The notes below the pieces were generated by a model. That model saw only the letters and a list, made by a program, of their open reading frames with translations, had not been told where the DNA came from and made no database searches. From positions 5,420,229-5,484,228 of the forward strand of contig NZ_LT607803.1 of assembly GCF_900090195.1 (NCBI RefSeq): a stretch of 64,000 bases of DNA. Direction: 5' to 3'. The translations under genes were made by a program, and so were the position numbers. Positions 55,105 through 63,491 of the stretch are shown here, one piece after another. Within the stretch, counting starts at the first letter, position 1. The number at the start of each line of letters is the position of its first letter. The stretch is from Variovorax sp. HW608. Lineage in GTDB: Bacteria > Pseudomonadota > Gammaproteobacteria > Burkholderiales > Burkholderiaceae_C.

Positions 55105-55548
55105 ATGAAGTCCAAGTCCATCGATCTCGCCCTGCTCGAAAACGCACTCCTGGCCATCGAAAAAGTGCTTGCACATGCCGACAGCGAACTCTGTGGAGGG
55201 CCGTATTTCGGACTGGCGATCGACCTGCCGCTGGAGGCCGAGGGCGGCGCTTGCGCATCGGAGGCCGAGCGCTTTCGCGGCAGCGCGGCGCAGTCGGCGG
55301 TCAACATCTGCCTGAGCGCGGCTGCTGCACTGGTCGACGTGAGCAAGGCGCTGATGCGCGCACCGGGCGACCGGTCACCGGAGGACCTCGAGCTCGAGTG
55401 GCAGGCGCTGATCACCCATACCAAGATCGCGAGCCGTTCCGCGCACCGGGCGGCGCTGATCCTGGCGCAGCAGGAGGATGCCTTGTCCGCGCGGGGCATC
55501 GATGGGGTGCCGGCGAGCGAAGTGCGCTCGCTCTCGTTCGCACACTGA
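55105..55548 (+). CDS. Small protein of unknown function
   Basis: A 147-residue, largely helical soluble protein that I do not recognise. It begins with MKSKSIDLALLENALLAIEKVLAHADSEL, has an FGLAIDLPLEAEGGACASEAERF middle and ends in helices rich in Ala. No signal peptide, TM segment or catalytic motif is visible. ATG at 55105 starts the clear coding stretch; an in-frame ATG at 55027 adds a low-quality extension. The 231-bp gap upstream holds AT-rich sequence with a GTTAAC palindrome and nothing else clear. Confidence 0.55.
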   Translation: MKSKSIDLALLENALLAIEKVLAHADSELCGGPYFGLAIDLPLEAEGGACASEAERFRGSAAQSAVNICLSAAAALVDVSKALMRAPGDRSPEDLELEWQALITHTKIASRSAHRAALILAQQEDALSARGIDGVPASEVRSLSFAH

Positions 55549-55564
55549 GCCGCCTGCGGGCGGC
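55549..55564. terminator. GC hairpin between convergent genes
   Basis: GCCGCC and GGCGGC form a perfect six-pair stem with a TGCG loop directly after the stop of the small unknown gene and ahead of the convergent trmB stop. There is no T-run. Confidence 0.4.
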
Positions 55565-55572
55565 GGGCGCGT

Positions 55573-56319
55573 TCAGGCGCGCTCGAACACCAGGTCCCAC
55601 ACGCCGTGGCCCAGCTTGAGGCCACGGTTCTCGAACTTCGTCAGCGGACGGTAGGGCGGCTTGGGTGCGTAGCCTTGCGCCGTGTTGCGCAGCAGGGGCT
55701 CCTGCGAGAGCACTTCGAGCATCTGCTCGGCGTAAGGCTGCCAGTCGGTGGCGCAATGCAGATAGCCGCCGGGCGCGAGCCGGTCCGCCAGCTTGCGCAC
55801 CAAAGGCCCCTGGATCAGCCGCCGCTTGTTGTGCCGCTTCTTGTGCCATGGGTCGGGGAAGAACACATGCACGCCCGCGAGCGTCGCCGCCGGCAGCATG
55901 TGGTCGAGCACGTCGACCGCGTCGTGCGCGCAGATGCGGATGTTCTTGAGGTTCTGTTCGCCGACGCGCTTGAGCAGCGCGCCGACGCCGGGCTCGTGCA
56001 CTTCGCAGCAGAGGAAATTCTTTTCGGGCAGGAGCGCCGCGATGTGCGCCGTGGCTTCGCCCATGCCGAAGCCGATCTCCAGGATGGTCGGCGCCCGGCG
56101 GCCGAATGCCGATTCGAGATCGAGCGGCGCGGGGGCGTAGGGCAGCAGGAACTTCGGGCCGAACTGCTCGTAGGCGCGCGCCTGGCCTTCGGTGGTGCGG
56201 CCGGCGCGGCGCACGAAGCTCTTGAGGCGCCGATGCAGCGGATGCGCTTCGCCGCTGGGTTTGTCGTCCGGGGTGTCTTCCGGCGGGTCGTGGGGGATGT
56301 CGTCGATGGTGCTGATCAC
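55573..56319 (-). CDS. trmB: tRNA (guanine-N7-)-methyltransferase
   Basis: A 248-residue SAM-dependent enzyme that makes m7G46 in tRNA. The TrmB signature [14 protein letters not shown] (SAM loop), [30 protein letters not shown] and the C-terminal [16 protein letters not shown] are all present. The GTG at 56319 overlaps the gluQ stop as GTGA, which argues for this start; an ATG nine codons earlier is the alternative. A CTACAAT that could act as -10 box lies eight bases upstream, so it may also have its own start. Confidence 0.93.
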   Translation of the reverse strand: MISTIDDIPHDPPEDTPDDKPSGEAHPLHRRLKSFVRRAGRTTEGQARAYEQFGPKFLLPYAPAPLDLESAFGRRAPTILEIGFGMGEATAHIAALLPEKNFLCCEVHEPGVGALLKRVGEQNLKNIRICAHDAVDVLDHMLPAATLAGVHVFFPDPWHKKRHNKRRLIQGPLVRKLADRLAPGGYLHCATDWQPYAEQMLEVLSQEPLLRNTAQGYAPKPPYRPLTKFENRGLKLGHGVWDLVFERA

Positions 56320-57230
56320 GGGCGCGAATTGTAGAGATCGCGCCATCGCGGAACCCACTGTGCGAGCGCTTCCGCGGCCGAGCCGGCGGCCGTGGGGCCG
56401 AGCCCGAGCACCAGCGCGGCGGCGTCGAGCGCAGCGACCGCCTCGGCGGGCGTCCCCGTGCGCAGCGGCGTCGCGCCGTTCTGCTTCGAGAGCTTGTCGC
56501 CGTCCGGGCCGAGCACCAGCGGCGTGTGGAGGTAGCGGGGCGTCGTCAGACCGAGCGCGCGCTGCAGCATGATCTGCCGCGCGGTGTTGTCCGCCAGGTC
56601 TTCGCCGCGAACCACGTCCGTCACGCCTTGCTCGGCATCGTCGACCACCACGGCGAGCTGGTAGGCCCACGGGCCGTCCGCGCGCTTGAGCACGAAGTCG
56701 CCGACTTCGCGCGCCACGTCCTGCTGCTGATTGCCGAGGCGGCGGTCATGCCAATGCACCAGAGGCTCGGCCGCCGCTTGCTGGAAACTCGTCGCGGCAA
56801 ATCGCCAGGCGCGCGGGGCCTTGCCGTGCAGGCCGTCGCGGCAGGTGCCGGGATAGACCCGCTCGCCGTGCCGCGTGTGCGGGGCGCCCAGCCGCGCCAG
56901 CGCTTCGTCGATGTCCTTGCGGGAGCAGCCGCAGGGGTAGGCGAGCCCGGTGGCCTTCAGTTTCTCCAGCGCCAGTTCGTAGCGATGCGTGCGCTCTGTC
57001 TGCCAGACCGGCGCTTCGTCCGGCACCAGCGCGCAGGCGGCGAGCTGCGACAGGATCAGCTCGCCCACGCCCGGCAGGCAGCGCTCGGTATCGGCGTCTT
57101 CGATCCGCACCAGCCAGCGCGCCGCCGGGCCTCGTGCCCGTACGTCGAGCCAGCTGGCCAGCGCGGCCACCAGTGAACCGGCATGAAGCGGCCCGGTCGG
57201 CGAGGGGGCGAAGCGGCCGATCGGCGTCAT
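56316..57230 (-). CDS. gluQ: Glutamyl-queuosine tRNA(Asp) synthetase
   Basis: A 304-residue truncated GluRS paralogue without anticodon-binding domain. It loads glutamate on queuosine in tRNA-Asp. The class I HIGH-type motif is [12 protein letters not shown] near the start, the KMSKS-type motif is KLSKQNG, and the zinc motif CxC...Y...C is visible in [10 protein letters not shown] with a later [11 protein letters not shown] at 57230 begins directly at [13 protein letters not shown]. It overlaps trmB by 4 bp and follows the FAD-oxidoreductase gene by 17 bp, so the three may be one operon. Confidence 0.93.
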   Translation of the reverse strand: MTPIGRFAPSPTGPLHAGSLVAALASWLDVRARGPAARWLVRIEDADTERCLPGVGELILSQLAACALVPDEAPVWQTERTHRYELALEKLKATGLAYPCGCSRKDIDEALARLGAPHTRHGERVYPGTCRDGLHGKAPRAWRFAATSFQQAAAEPLVHWHDRRLGNQQQDVAREVGDFVLKRADGPWAYQLAVVVDDAEQGVTDVVRGEDLADNTARQIMLQRALGLTTPRYLHTPLVLGPDGDKLSKQNGATPLRTGTPAEAVAALDAAALVLGLGPTAAGSAAEALAQWVPRWRDLYNSRP

Positions 57231-57247
57231 GCCGTCCCGGGGCAGCG

Positions 57248-58318
57248 TCAGAGGGCCTTGAGCGCCAGCGTGAGGCCCGACAGAAAGGCATCCTCGACGC
57301 GGTGCCCGGTGCACCAGTCGCCGGCGACGCCGATGCGCGCCTCGGCGTCCCACAGATGCTCTGCGCCGGCCGGCACCTGCGTCTGCGCCTCGGGCCAGCA
57401 GCGGGCCTGCGAGTGCGAAGGCGCGGCACGGATGCCGGTGATCTCGGAGAAGGCGCGAAGCAGCTTGGCCTCGACGCGCGGGCGGTCGTCGCGCAGATGC
57501 TCCAGCGACCATGCCGGGCTGGCCTGCACCGTCCAGCGTTCGATGCGGTCGCGGCCGGGCTTGGACGATTCGCGCGCCAGCCAGGCCACGCGGTGGTGCG
57601 TGCTGCGCGCCACGTTCCATTGCGGGCCGAGGTGCGACATCGTCGGCTGGTTGGCCTGCGGGAAGGCGATCATCAGCGTCCAGCACGGTGCGATGCGCAC
57701 CGCCTCGACCTTCTTGCTGATCGCGCGCGAAAGCCGGCCGTTGTCGAGCAATTCGCGCGTGCGGGCCGGCGGGACGGCGAGCAGCACCGCATCGAAGCCC
57801 GAATAGACATGCTGCGAATCGTCGTCGCCGGCCGTGCGCAATTGCCAGCGCTTTGCATCGAGCGCGTCGGGCTCGATGCGCGTCACGTTCGTCCGCGGGA
57901 CGAGGGCATCACCGAGCGGCGCCGCCCATTGCTTGACGAGGGCATCCATGCCGGGCTGGGCGACCCAGTGCTGTTCGAGGCCCGGGAGCGCCGCTTCGGC
58001 GACGCGGCCATGGGCGTCGAGCACGCGCACCAGGTTCGCGCTCCAGGGCTTGCAGATGCCCGGTGCGGTCTCGATCGCCTGGGTGAAGCGCGGGTCGCGC
58101 ACGGTGAAGTACTGCGCGCCGCTGTCGAAACGCCCGAACGGCGTCGACACGCTGGCCATGCGCCCACCGGCGCTGGCTTCGCGCTCGAACACGGTGGCGC
58201 GATGCCCGGCCTGGATCAGCGTGCGGGCGCAGGCCACGCCGGCGATGCCCGCCCCGACCACCGCAAAGTGGCGGGACGGGGTGGGTCGGTGGCGGTCGGC
58301 TGGGGGTCGAAGGATCAT
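57248..58318 (-). CDS. Renalase-like FAD-dependent oxidoreductase
   Basis: A 356-residue FAD protein. The dinucleotide motif [18 protein letters not shown] is near residue 17, followed by [19 protein letters not shown] and [17 protein letters not shown], as in bacterial renalase-like amine-oxidase relatives. The C-terminus has [20 protein letters not shown], the usual FAD-binding end. Bacterial members oxidise misreduced NAD(P)H isomers; whether this one does is not shown. It is the first gene of a likely operon with gluQ and trmB. Confidence 0.85.
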   Translation of the reverse strand: MILRPPADRHRPTPSRHFAVVGAGIAGVACARTLIQAGHRATVFEREASAGGRMASVSTPFGRFDSGAQYFTVRDPRFTQAIETAPGICKPWSANLVRVLDAHGRVAEAALPGLEQHWVAQPGMDALVKQWAAPLGDALVPRTNVTRIEPDALDAKRWQLRTAGDDDSQHVYSGFDAVLLAVPPARTRELLDNGRLSRAISKKVEAVRIAPCWTLMIAFPQANQPTMSHLGPQWNVARSTHHRVAWLARESSKPGRDRIERWTVQASPAWSLEHLRDDRPRVEAKLLRAFSEITGIRAAPSHSQARCWPEAQTQVPAGAEHLWDAEARIGVAGDWCTGHRVEDAFLSGLTLALKAL

Positions 58319-58413
58319 GTCGGACGTCTCGCTGGTTGGTTGTCGAATGGCTGAAAGCGACTCTAACCGTTGCCGCTCAGTTCAGAACCGAAACGATGCT
58401 CGGTGCCCAGGCC

Positions 58414-58662
58414 GGGGCACCCGCGGAACCGGCTTTGCCGGGCCGCTGGGGAGGCCTTGCAGGCCGCGCCGGGCCAGCGGCCCGGCCCTTCGCCGGCCAC
58501 AAAAGGTCCACCGGGCCTTTTGTGTGCGGGCTCAGCCCCCTTGAGGGGCTGAGGGCCGCGGCTCCAAGCCTGCCTGCGCAGGCTTGGACGTGCCCGAAGA
58601 GCAGCCGCCTCTGGCGGCCGCCCGGAGGCGGCTACACGAAGTGAGCAAGCAACGGGGGTGGG
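58414..58662 (+). repeat. Dispersed extragenic repeat, copy 4 (expanded)
   Basis: This copy starts and ends like the others but carries about 155 extra bases between its two ends. The extra part is packed with perfect inverted repeats: CCAGCGGCC with GGCCGCTGG (58441-58482), CACAAAAGG with CCTTTTGTG (58498-58524), CTCAGCCCC with GGGGCTGAG (58531-58553) and TCCAAGCCTGC with GCAGGCTTGGA (58563-58588). It lies between the FAD gene start and the LysR gene stop, ending one base before that stop. Confidence 0.75.
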
Positions 58663-58663
58663 T

Positions 58664-59617
58664 CTATCTGCCGCGGTGACGTTCGAGCAAGGCACGGCGG
58701 CTGCCCTCGTGCTCGAACTGCTCGAGCCACCACTTGAGCGCGCGCCCCGGATTGCCCGCGCTGCGGTCACGCCAGGCGACGTGCATGGTCGCGATCGGCT
58801 GCACGCGCTGCGTCTGCCGCTCGACCAGGTGCCCGGCCTCGATGTAGGGCCGCGCCATCGGCTCGGGAAGGAAACCGCCGCCCAGCCCGTGCAGCTGGGC
58901 CGCCAGCTTGGCCTGCATGGTCGGCACGGTCAGCACGTCCTGCCCGCCGACCAGATTGACCGTCATGCTCGGGCCCGAGCGCGATGAATCCGCCGCCGCG
59001 ACGGCACGGTGCTGCCTCAGCACCTCGTCGCTCAGCGGCTCTTCGACCCGGGCCAGCGGATGGTGCGGCGCGACCGCATAGACGAAGGCCAGCTTCCCGA
59101 TCGGCCGGCTGCGGATGCCGGTGGCGGTGAAGGCGAGGCTGGCCGCGTCGAGCACCGCGCCGATCGCGAGGTCGGCTTCGCCGCTGGCCAGCGCCTCGAT
59201 GGTGCCCAGCAGCGTCTCGTCGCGCAGCTTGAGGCGCGTCGGCGGGTCGAGCGCGTAGAAGGCGTTGACCAGATCGAGCAGCGGATCGCGCGCGATCACG
59301 GTGTCGACCGCGATCGTGAGCATGGGCTCCCAGCCGGTGGCGACCCGCTTGACCCGGTTGGCGACGGCATCGATCTCGCCGAGCAGGCGGGAGCCTTCGC
59401 GCAGCAGCTCGACGCCGGCCTCGGTCACGCGCGCCTGCCGGCCGCTGCGATCGAAAAGCAGGACGTCGAGCGCGTCCTCGATCAGCCGCACCCGGTAGCT
59501 CAGGGCGCTGGGCACGAGGTTGAGCGTGCGTGCCGCGGCCGCGAAGCTGCCCGTGCTCGCCACGGTCTGCAGCATCGCCAGCGCGTCGGGCGTCAGGACA
59601 TCGCGGGCGGTGGGCAT
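58664..59617 (-). CDS. LysR-family transcriptional regulator
   Basis: A 317-residue LysR-type regulator: N-terminal helix-turn-helix (LTPDALAMLQTVASTGSFAAAARTLNLVPSALSYRVRLIEDAL) and the two-lobed effector domain. ATG at 59617 starts MPTARDVLTPDAL; an in-frame start 12 codons earlier would overlap a likely operator. It is divergent from the pirin/DoxX/flavodoxin group, the usual layout for a LysR controlling its neighbours, perhaps in response to electrophiles or oxidants (inference). Confidence 0.9.
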   Translation of the reverse strand: MPTARDVLTPDALAMLQTVASTGSFAAAARTLNLVPSALSYRVRLIEDALDVLLFDRSGRQARVTEAGVELLREGSRLLGEIDAVANRVKRVATGWEPMLTIAVDTVIARDPLLDLVNAFYALDPPTRLKLRDETLLGTIEALASGEADLAIGAVLDAASLAFTATGIRSRPIGKLAFVYAVAPHHPLARVEEPLSDEVLRQHRAVAAADSSRSGPSMTVNLVGGQDVLTVPTMQAKLAAQLHGLGGGFLPEPMARPYIEAGHLVERQTQRVQPIATMHVAWRDRSAGNPGRALKWWLEQFEHEGSRRALLERHRGR

Positions 59618-59629
59618 GGGGGCTAACCG

Positions 59630-59644
59630 TTCAAAAAAATTGAA
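59630..59644. promoter_or_regulatory. LysR-type operator candidate
   Basis: TTCAAAAAAATTGAA is a perfect inverted repeat that fits the T-N11-A LysR box. It lies 13 bases upstream of the LysR start and 119 bases before the pirin start. A second palindrome, GGTCCGGACC, is at 59678-59687. Confidence 0.5.
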
Positions 59645-59762
59645 TGATGCCATCAAACGGCATTGCTTTTGGCAGAAGGTCCGGACCCTAAAGTTCCGGA
59701 CATCCGCCGCGCACAGGGCGCGGCCTACCGAAAGCCCTTGATGGAAGGGCAGGAAGTCAACG

Positions 59763-60464
59763 ATGTTGCAAGTCCGTAAATCCCAGGAACGCGGCTATGC
59801 CGACCACGGCTGGCTGCGCTCGTTTCACAGTTTTTCCTTTGCCGGCTACTACGACCCCGAGCACATGGGCTTCGGCAACCTGCGCGTGATCAACGAAGAC
59901 CGCGTCGCCGCCGGCGCCGGCTTCGGCAAGCACGGCCACCGGGACATGGAAATCATCAGCTACGTGCTGTCCGGCGAGCTCGCGCACAAGGACAGCATGG
60001 GCAATGTCGAGTCCATTCCGCCCGGCGACGTCCAGCGCATGAGCGCCGGCCGCGGCGTGATGCACAGCGAGTTCAACCACAAGGCCGACGAGGCGACGCA
60101 CTTTCTGCAAATCTGGATCGAGCCGAACGTGCGCGGCATTGCGCCGAGCTACGAGCAGAAGAGCTTTTCGGCGTCCGATAAGCGCGGCAAGCTGCGTCTG
60201 GTCGCGTCGCCGGACGGCGCTGACGGCTCGGTGCTGGTGCACGCCGATGCGAAGCTGTTCGCGGGCCTGTTCGATGGCGACGAAAAGGCCAACCTCGCGC
60301 TCGACCCGAAGCGCAAGAGCTACGTGCACCTGGTGCGCGGCGAGCTCGCCGCCAACGGCATCAAGCTCAGCAACGGAGATGCGGCCCTGATCCAGGGCGA
60401 ATCTCAGCTCACCCTCGAAGGCGGCAAGGACGCCGAAGTGCTGGTTTTCGACCTCGCGGCCTGA
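59763..60464 (+). CDS. Pirin-family protein (YhaK-type)
   Basis: A 233-residue bicupin of the YhaK/pirin family. The N-terminal metal site is typical: FGKHGHRDMEIISYVLSGELAHKDSMGN, followed by RMSAGRGVMHSEFN, which together supply the His/His/His/Glu ligands. It is the first gene right of the LysR divergent gap. Members are redox-sensitive or quercetinase-like; the function here is not known. Confidence 0.9.
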   Translation: MLQVRKSQERGYADHGWLRSFHSFSFAGYYDPEHMGFGNLRVINEDRVAAGAGFGKHGHRDMEIISYVLSGELAHKDSMGNVESIPPGDVQRMSAGRGVMHSEFNHKADEATHFLQIWIEPNVRGIAPSYEQKSFSASDKRGKLRLVASPDGADGSVLVHADAKLFAGLFDGDEKANLALDPKRKSYVHLVRGELAANGIKLSNGDAALIQGESQLTLEGGKDAEVLVFDLAA

Positions 60465-60512
60465 GGCGGCGAGTTTTCTTTTTCACGTTTTTTCAACCCA
60501 GGAGTCCATCCC

Positions 60513-60956
60513 ATGACCACCACCACCGCATCCAACTACGCCGCTCCGGCCGCCACCACCGGTGCGGCGCAAGACGCGCTGGCCCTCATTGGCCGCATCC
60601 TGATCGCGGCACTCTTCATTCCGGCGGGCTTCGGCAAGCTGATGGGTTTCGCCGGCACGGTGGGCTACATCGCCTCGGCCGGCCTGCCGCTGCCGCAACT
60701 CGGCGCGGTGATCGCGATCGTCGTCGAACTCGGTCTCGGCATCCTGCTCTTGGTCGGCTTCAAGTCGCGCCTGGCGGCGATCGCCATCGCGGTGTTCACC
60801 GTGGCTGCCGCGGTGTTCTTCCACAACTACTGGGGCATGCCCGCCGAGAAGGCGTACGTGAACCAGCTGATGTTCTTCAAGAACATCGCGATCGCTGGTG
60901 GCCTGCTCGCCATCGCGGCGTTCGGCGCCGGCCGCTTCAGCATCGATCGCAAGTAA
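60513..60956 (+). CDS. DoxX-family membrane protein
   Basis: A 147-residue protein with four predicted TM segments, the DoxX/YphA fold. ALIGRILIAALFIPAGFGKLMGFAGTVGYIAS at the start and LGAVIAIVVELGLGILLLVGFKSRLAAIAIAVFTVAAAVFFHNYW are family-typical. A good ribosome site (CAGGAG) lies ahead. DoxX proteins are linked with oxidative-stress complexes and quinone-associated functions; with pirin and flavodoxin neighbours a redox role is likely. Confidence 0.88.
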   Translation: MTTTTASNYAAPAATTGAAQDALALIGRILIAALFIPAGFGKLMGFAGTVGYIASAGLPLPQLGAVIAIVVELGLGILLLVGFKSRLAAIAIAVFTVAAAVFFHNYWGMPAEKAYVNQLMFFKNIAIAGGLLAIAAFGAGRFSIDRK

Positions 60957-60976
60957 CTCTGAGCCTCGGCCACCCG

Positions 60977-61007
60977 AGCGGACCGGCGCTGCCGGTCCGC
61001 TTTGTTT
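60977..61007 (+). terminator. Rho-independent terminator after doxX
   Basis: AGCGGACCGGC and GCCGGTCCGCT form a perfect 11-pair stem with a GCT loop, followed by TTGTTT. It lies 20 bases past the DoxX stop and 38 bases before the flavodoxin-type gene, so that gene must have its own promoter. Confidence 0.85.
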
Positions 61008-61045
61008 CTGGCATAAGCTCTGCCGCTTGATCGCAAGGAGGGCTG

Positions 61046-61591
61046 ATGGCCGAGATCGTTGTTGTTTTTCATTCGGGCTACGGCCACACGCAGCGCGTGG
61101 CGCAGGCCGTGGCCGATGGCGCGGGCGCGCACCTGCTGGCGATCGATGCCGACGGCAACCTGCCGGCCCACGGCTGGGACCTGCTCGCGGGCGCCGACGC
61201 CATCATCCTCGGTGCCCCGACCTACATGGGCGGGCCGAGCTGGCAGTTCAAGAAGTTCGCCGACGCCTCCTCCAAGGTCTGGTACACCCAGGGCTGGAAG
61301 AACAAGTTCTTCGCCGGTTTCACCAACAGCAGCGCGATGAACGGCGACAAGGACGCCACGCTGACCTACCTCTGGCACTTCGCGATGCAGCACGGCGGGC
61401 TCTGGATCAGCCTCGGCATCATGCCGGCCAACGACAAGGCGGCGAAGCGCGACTCGATCAACTATGTCGGCGGCTACAACGGGCTGCTCACCACGTCACC
61501 CACGGATGCCAGCCCGGCCGAGATGGCGAAAGGCGACTTCGAAACCGCCATCGCATTTGGCGAGCGCGTCGCTGCGGTGCTACAAAACTGA
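61046..61591 (+). CDS. Flavodoxin/NAD(P)H:quinone oxidoreductase-like protein (WrbA-type)
   Basis: A 181-residue FMN protein. The phosphate-binding loop is HSGYGHTQRVA (residues 9-19), and GAPTYMGGPSWQFKKFADAS is the WrbA-like flavin-binding segment. The family reduces quinones with two electrons, limiting semiquinone radicals. An AAGGAGGG ribosome site precedes ATG 61046. It is 24 bp ahead of a second pirin gene; both are downstream of a strong terminator. Confidence 0.88.
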   Translation: MAEIVVVFHSGYGHTQRVAQAVADGAGAHLLAIDADGNLPAHGWDLLAGADAIILGAPTYMGGPSWQFKKFADASSKVWYTQGWKNKFFAGFTNSSAMNGDKDATLTYLWHFAMQHGGLWISLGIMPANDKAAKRDSINYVGGYNGLLTTSPTDASPAEMAKGDFETAIAFGERVAAVLQN

Positions 61592-61615
61592 CCAGATCCA
61601 GACCGGAACACCACG

Positions 61616-62506
61616 ATGACCGAAACGCTCCAGCTTCGACCCCATGACAAGGATTTGGGAGGCGGCTTCAACGTCCGCCGCCTGCTGCCGGCTGCCAGCC
61701 GCCGTTCGGTGGGGCCTTTCGTCTTTTTCGATCATTTCGGGCCGGCGACGGAGCAGCCGGGCAACCAGCACGACGTGCGGCCGCATCCGCACATCGGCCT
61801 GGCGACGGTGACCTATCTGTTCGAGGGCGCGATGATGCATCGCGACAGCCTCGGGAGCAGGCAGGAAATCCTCCCCGGTGCGATCAACTGGATGACCGCC
61901 GGCCGCGGCATCGTCCACTCGGAGCGCAAGCCCGAACGCCTGCTCGAAGCCACCTACGTCAACCACGGCCTGCAGCTCTGGTGCGCGTTGCCGCAGGCGC
62001 ACGAAGAGGCCGATCCCAGCTTCACGCACACCGCCGCCGAAGACATTCCGGCGCTCGAGCTGCAGGGCGTGCCGGTGCGGGTGCTGATCGGCGAAGCCTT
62101 CGGCGTGCGCTCGCCGGTGGCGACCTTCTCGAAGACGATCTACCTCGACATCGCGCTGCCCGCGGGCGCGCGATTCGAGCTGCCGGCGCTGGCGCCCGAA
62201 CTGGCGGTCTATCCGGTCGACGGCGATCTGGCGCTCGACGGCGAACCGGTCGCGCAGCACACGATGGCGGTGCTGCCGGACGGGCAGGGCGGCGTGCTGA
62301 CCACGCAGGATGCGGTTCGCGCCGTGGTGATCGGCGGCGAGCCGCTCGACGGTCCGCGCTTCATTACCTGGAACTTCGTCTCGAGCCGGCGCGAGCGCAT
62401 CCTCGACGCCGGCGCCGACTGGGCCGCGCAGCGCATCGGCCATGTGCCCGGCGAGACCGAGTTCATTCCGCTGCCCGACCATCCAGCCTTCCGACCGGCG
62501 GGCTGA
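61616..62506 (+). CDS. Pirin-family protein
   Basis: A 296-residue bicupin of the canonical pirin type. The metal-site motifs are VRPHPHIGLATVTYLFEGAMMHRDSLGS and MTAGRGIVHSERK. The C-terminal cupin ends near FITWNFVSS and a conserved HVPGETEFIPLP. Some pirins have quercetin 2,3-dioxygenase activity. It follows the flavodoxin-type gene by 24 bp, so both are probably co-transcribed. Confidence 0.92.
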   Translation: MTETLQLRPHDKDLGGGFNVRRLLPAASRRSVGPFVFFDHFGPATEQPGNQHDVRPHPHIGLATVTYLFEGAMMHRDSLGSRQEILPGAINWMTAGRGIVHSERKPERLLEATYVNHGLQLWCALPQAHEEADPSFTHTAAEDIPALELQGVPVRVLIGEAFGVRSPVATFSKTIYLDIALPAGARFELPALAPELAVYPVDGDLALDGEPVAQHTMAVLPDGQGGVLTTQDAVRAVVIGGEPLDGPRFITWNFVSSRRERILDAGADWAAQRIGHVPGETEFIPLPDHPAFRPAG

Positions 62507-62510
62507 GCGA

Positions 62511-62602
62511 GGGACCCCGCGGAACCGGCTTCGCCGGGCCGCTGGGGTCGCTCCCGGAGAGGGGGTGCCCGAGCCACACGAAGTGGGCGAGGCTGGGGGA
62601 GA
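62511..62602 (+). repeat. Dispersed extragenic repeat, copy 5
   Basis: Full-length copy between the convergent pirin and trhO genes, starting 4 bases after the pirin stop and ending 8 bases before the trhO stop. It contains the CCGGCTTCGCCGG hairpin and the CCACACGAAGTGGGCGAGGCTGGGGG tail; the central CCCCCT/AGGGGG pair is altered to CTCCCGGAGAGGGGG. Confidence 0.75.
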
Positions 62603-62610
62603 GCCGTTTT

Positions 62611-63396
62611 CTAGCGCTTGATCCCGATGTCCGGGTCTTCCGAGGCCCGGGCGCTGACGCCGTTGGCGCGTGCCTTGAGGTCCGGCGAGAGCGACTCGCG
62701 GCCATCGAAGACGAAGCACTCGCCGTCGTAGTGCGCGCCGCCGACCTCTTCGAAATATTTGAGGATGCCGCCGTCGAGCTGCAGCACGTTGTCCAGCCCG
62801 AGTTCGTGCATCAGGATCGCGGCCTTCTCGCAGCGGATGCCGCCGGTGCAGAAGCTCACCACGGTCTTGCCCGCGAGCTGGTCGCGGTGCTTTTGCACGG
62901 CCTTGGGAAATTCGGTGAACTTGTGGATGCGCCAGTCGATCGCGCCCTCGAAGGTGCCGTAGTCGACTTCGAAGGCATTGCGGGTGTCGAGCATCGCGAC
63001 CGGCTTGCCGGCATCGTCGTGGCCCTGGTCGAGCCAGCGCTTGAGCGTGCCGGCGTCCACCCCGGGCGCACGGCCGGCGGCCGGCTGGATCGCGGGATGG
63101 TCCATGCGGATGATCTCGCGCTTGATCTTCACCAGCATGCGGCGGAACGGCTGGGTGGCGGACCAGCTTTCCTTGGCTTCGAGGTCCGCGAAGCGCGGAT
63201 CCGCGCGCAGCAGCGCCAGAAAGGCGCGCACCGAATCCGGCGTGCCCGCCACGAACAGATTGATGCCTTCCGTCGCGATCAGGATGGTTCCCTTGAGGCC
63301 CAGTTCGTGGGTCCTGGCGCGAAGCATTTCGCGCAGCTCGGCGGCGTCGTCGAGCTGGACGAACTTGTAGGCCGCGATATTCAGAGTCTCTTGCAC
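62611..63396 (-). CDS. trhO: tRNA U34 hydroxylase (rhodanese-like, TrhO family)
   Basis: A 261-residue YceA/TrhO-type rhodanese, which hydroxylates uridine 34 of certain tRNAs. The N-terminal acylphosphatase-like domain ([17 protein letters not shown], then [11 protein letters not shown]) and the rhodanese domain with active-site Cys in [15 protein letters not shown] are present. The GTG at 63396 gives the usual [13 protein letters not shown] beginning; a TAAAAT sits nine bases upstream, so the mRNA may be leaderless or nearly so. It is somewhat shorter than the E. coli enzyme, lacking part of the C-terminal extension. Confidence 0.88.
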   Translation of the reverse strand: MQETLNIAAYKFVQLDDAAELREMLRARTHELGLKGTILIATEGINLFVAGTPDSVRAFLALLRADPRFADLEAKESWSATQPFRRMLVKIKREIIRMDHPAIQPAAGRAPGVDAGTLKRWLDQGHDDAGKPVAMLDTRNAFEVDYGTFEGAIDWRIHKFTEFPKAVQKHRDQLAGKTVVSFCTGGIRCEKAAILMHELGLDNVLQLDGGILKYFEEVGGAHYDGECFVFDGRESLSPDLKARANGVSARASEDPDIGIKR

Positions 63397-63404
63397 GGGG
63401 CGGG

Positions 63405-63410
63405 ATTTTA
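63405..63410 (-). promoter_or_regulatory. Possible -10 box of trhO
   Basis: TAAAAT on the minus strand, with 8 bases between it and the GTG start. Transcription would begin at or very close to the GTG, suggesting a leaderless or near-leaderless message. Confidence 0.45.
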
Positions 63411-63479
63411 GGCGGGCGGGCCCACGCGATACCCGATGCAATAGGGACAGCGAGATCACATCGTGAAGCCCCCGCTTCC

Positions 63480-63485
63480 TACAAT
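63480..63485 (+). promoter_or_regulatory. Probable -10 box of dnaE
   Basis: TACAAT with only 6 bases before the dnaE ATG at 63492, so transcription would begin at or next to the start codon. No clear -35 box is visible. It is back-to-back with the trhO promoter in the 95-bp divergent gap. Confidence 0.5.
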
Positions 63486-63491
63486 CGACGG

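Noticed and set aside
57134..58354. Plus-strand frame opposite gluQ and the FAD oxidoreductase
   Set aside because: The minus strand carries intact FAD and synthetase motifs; the plus frame is an antisense shadow.
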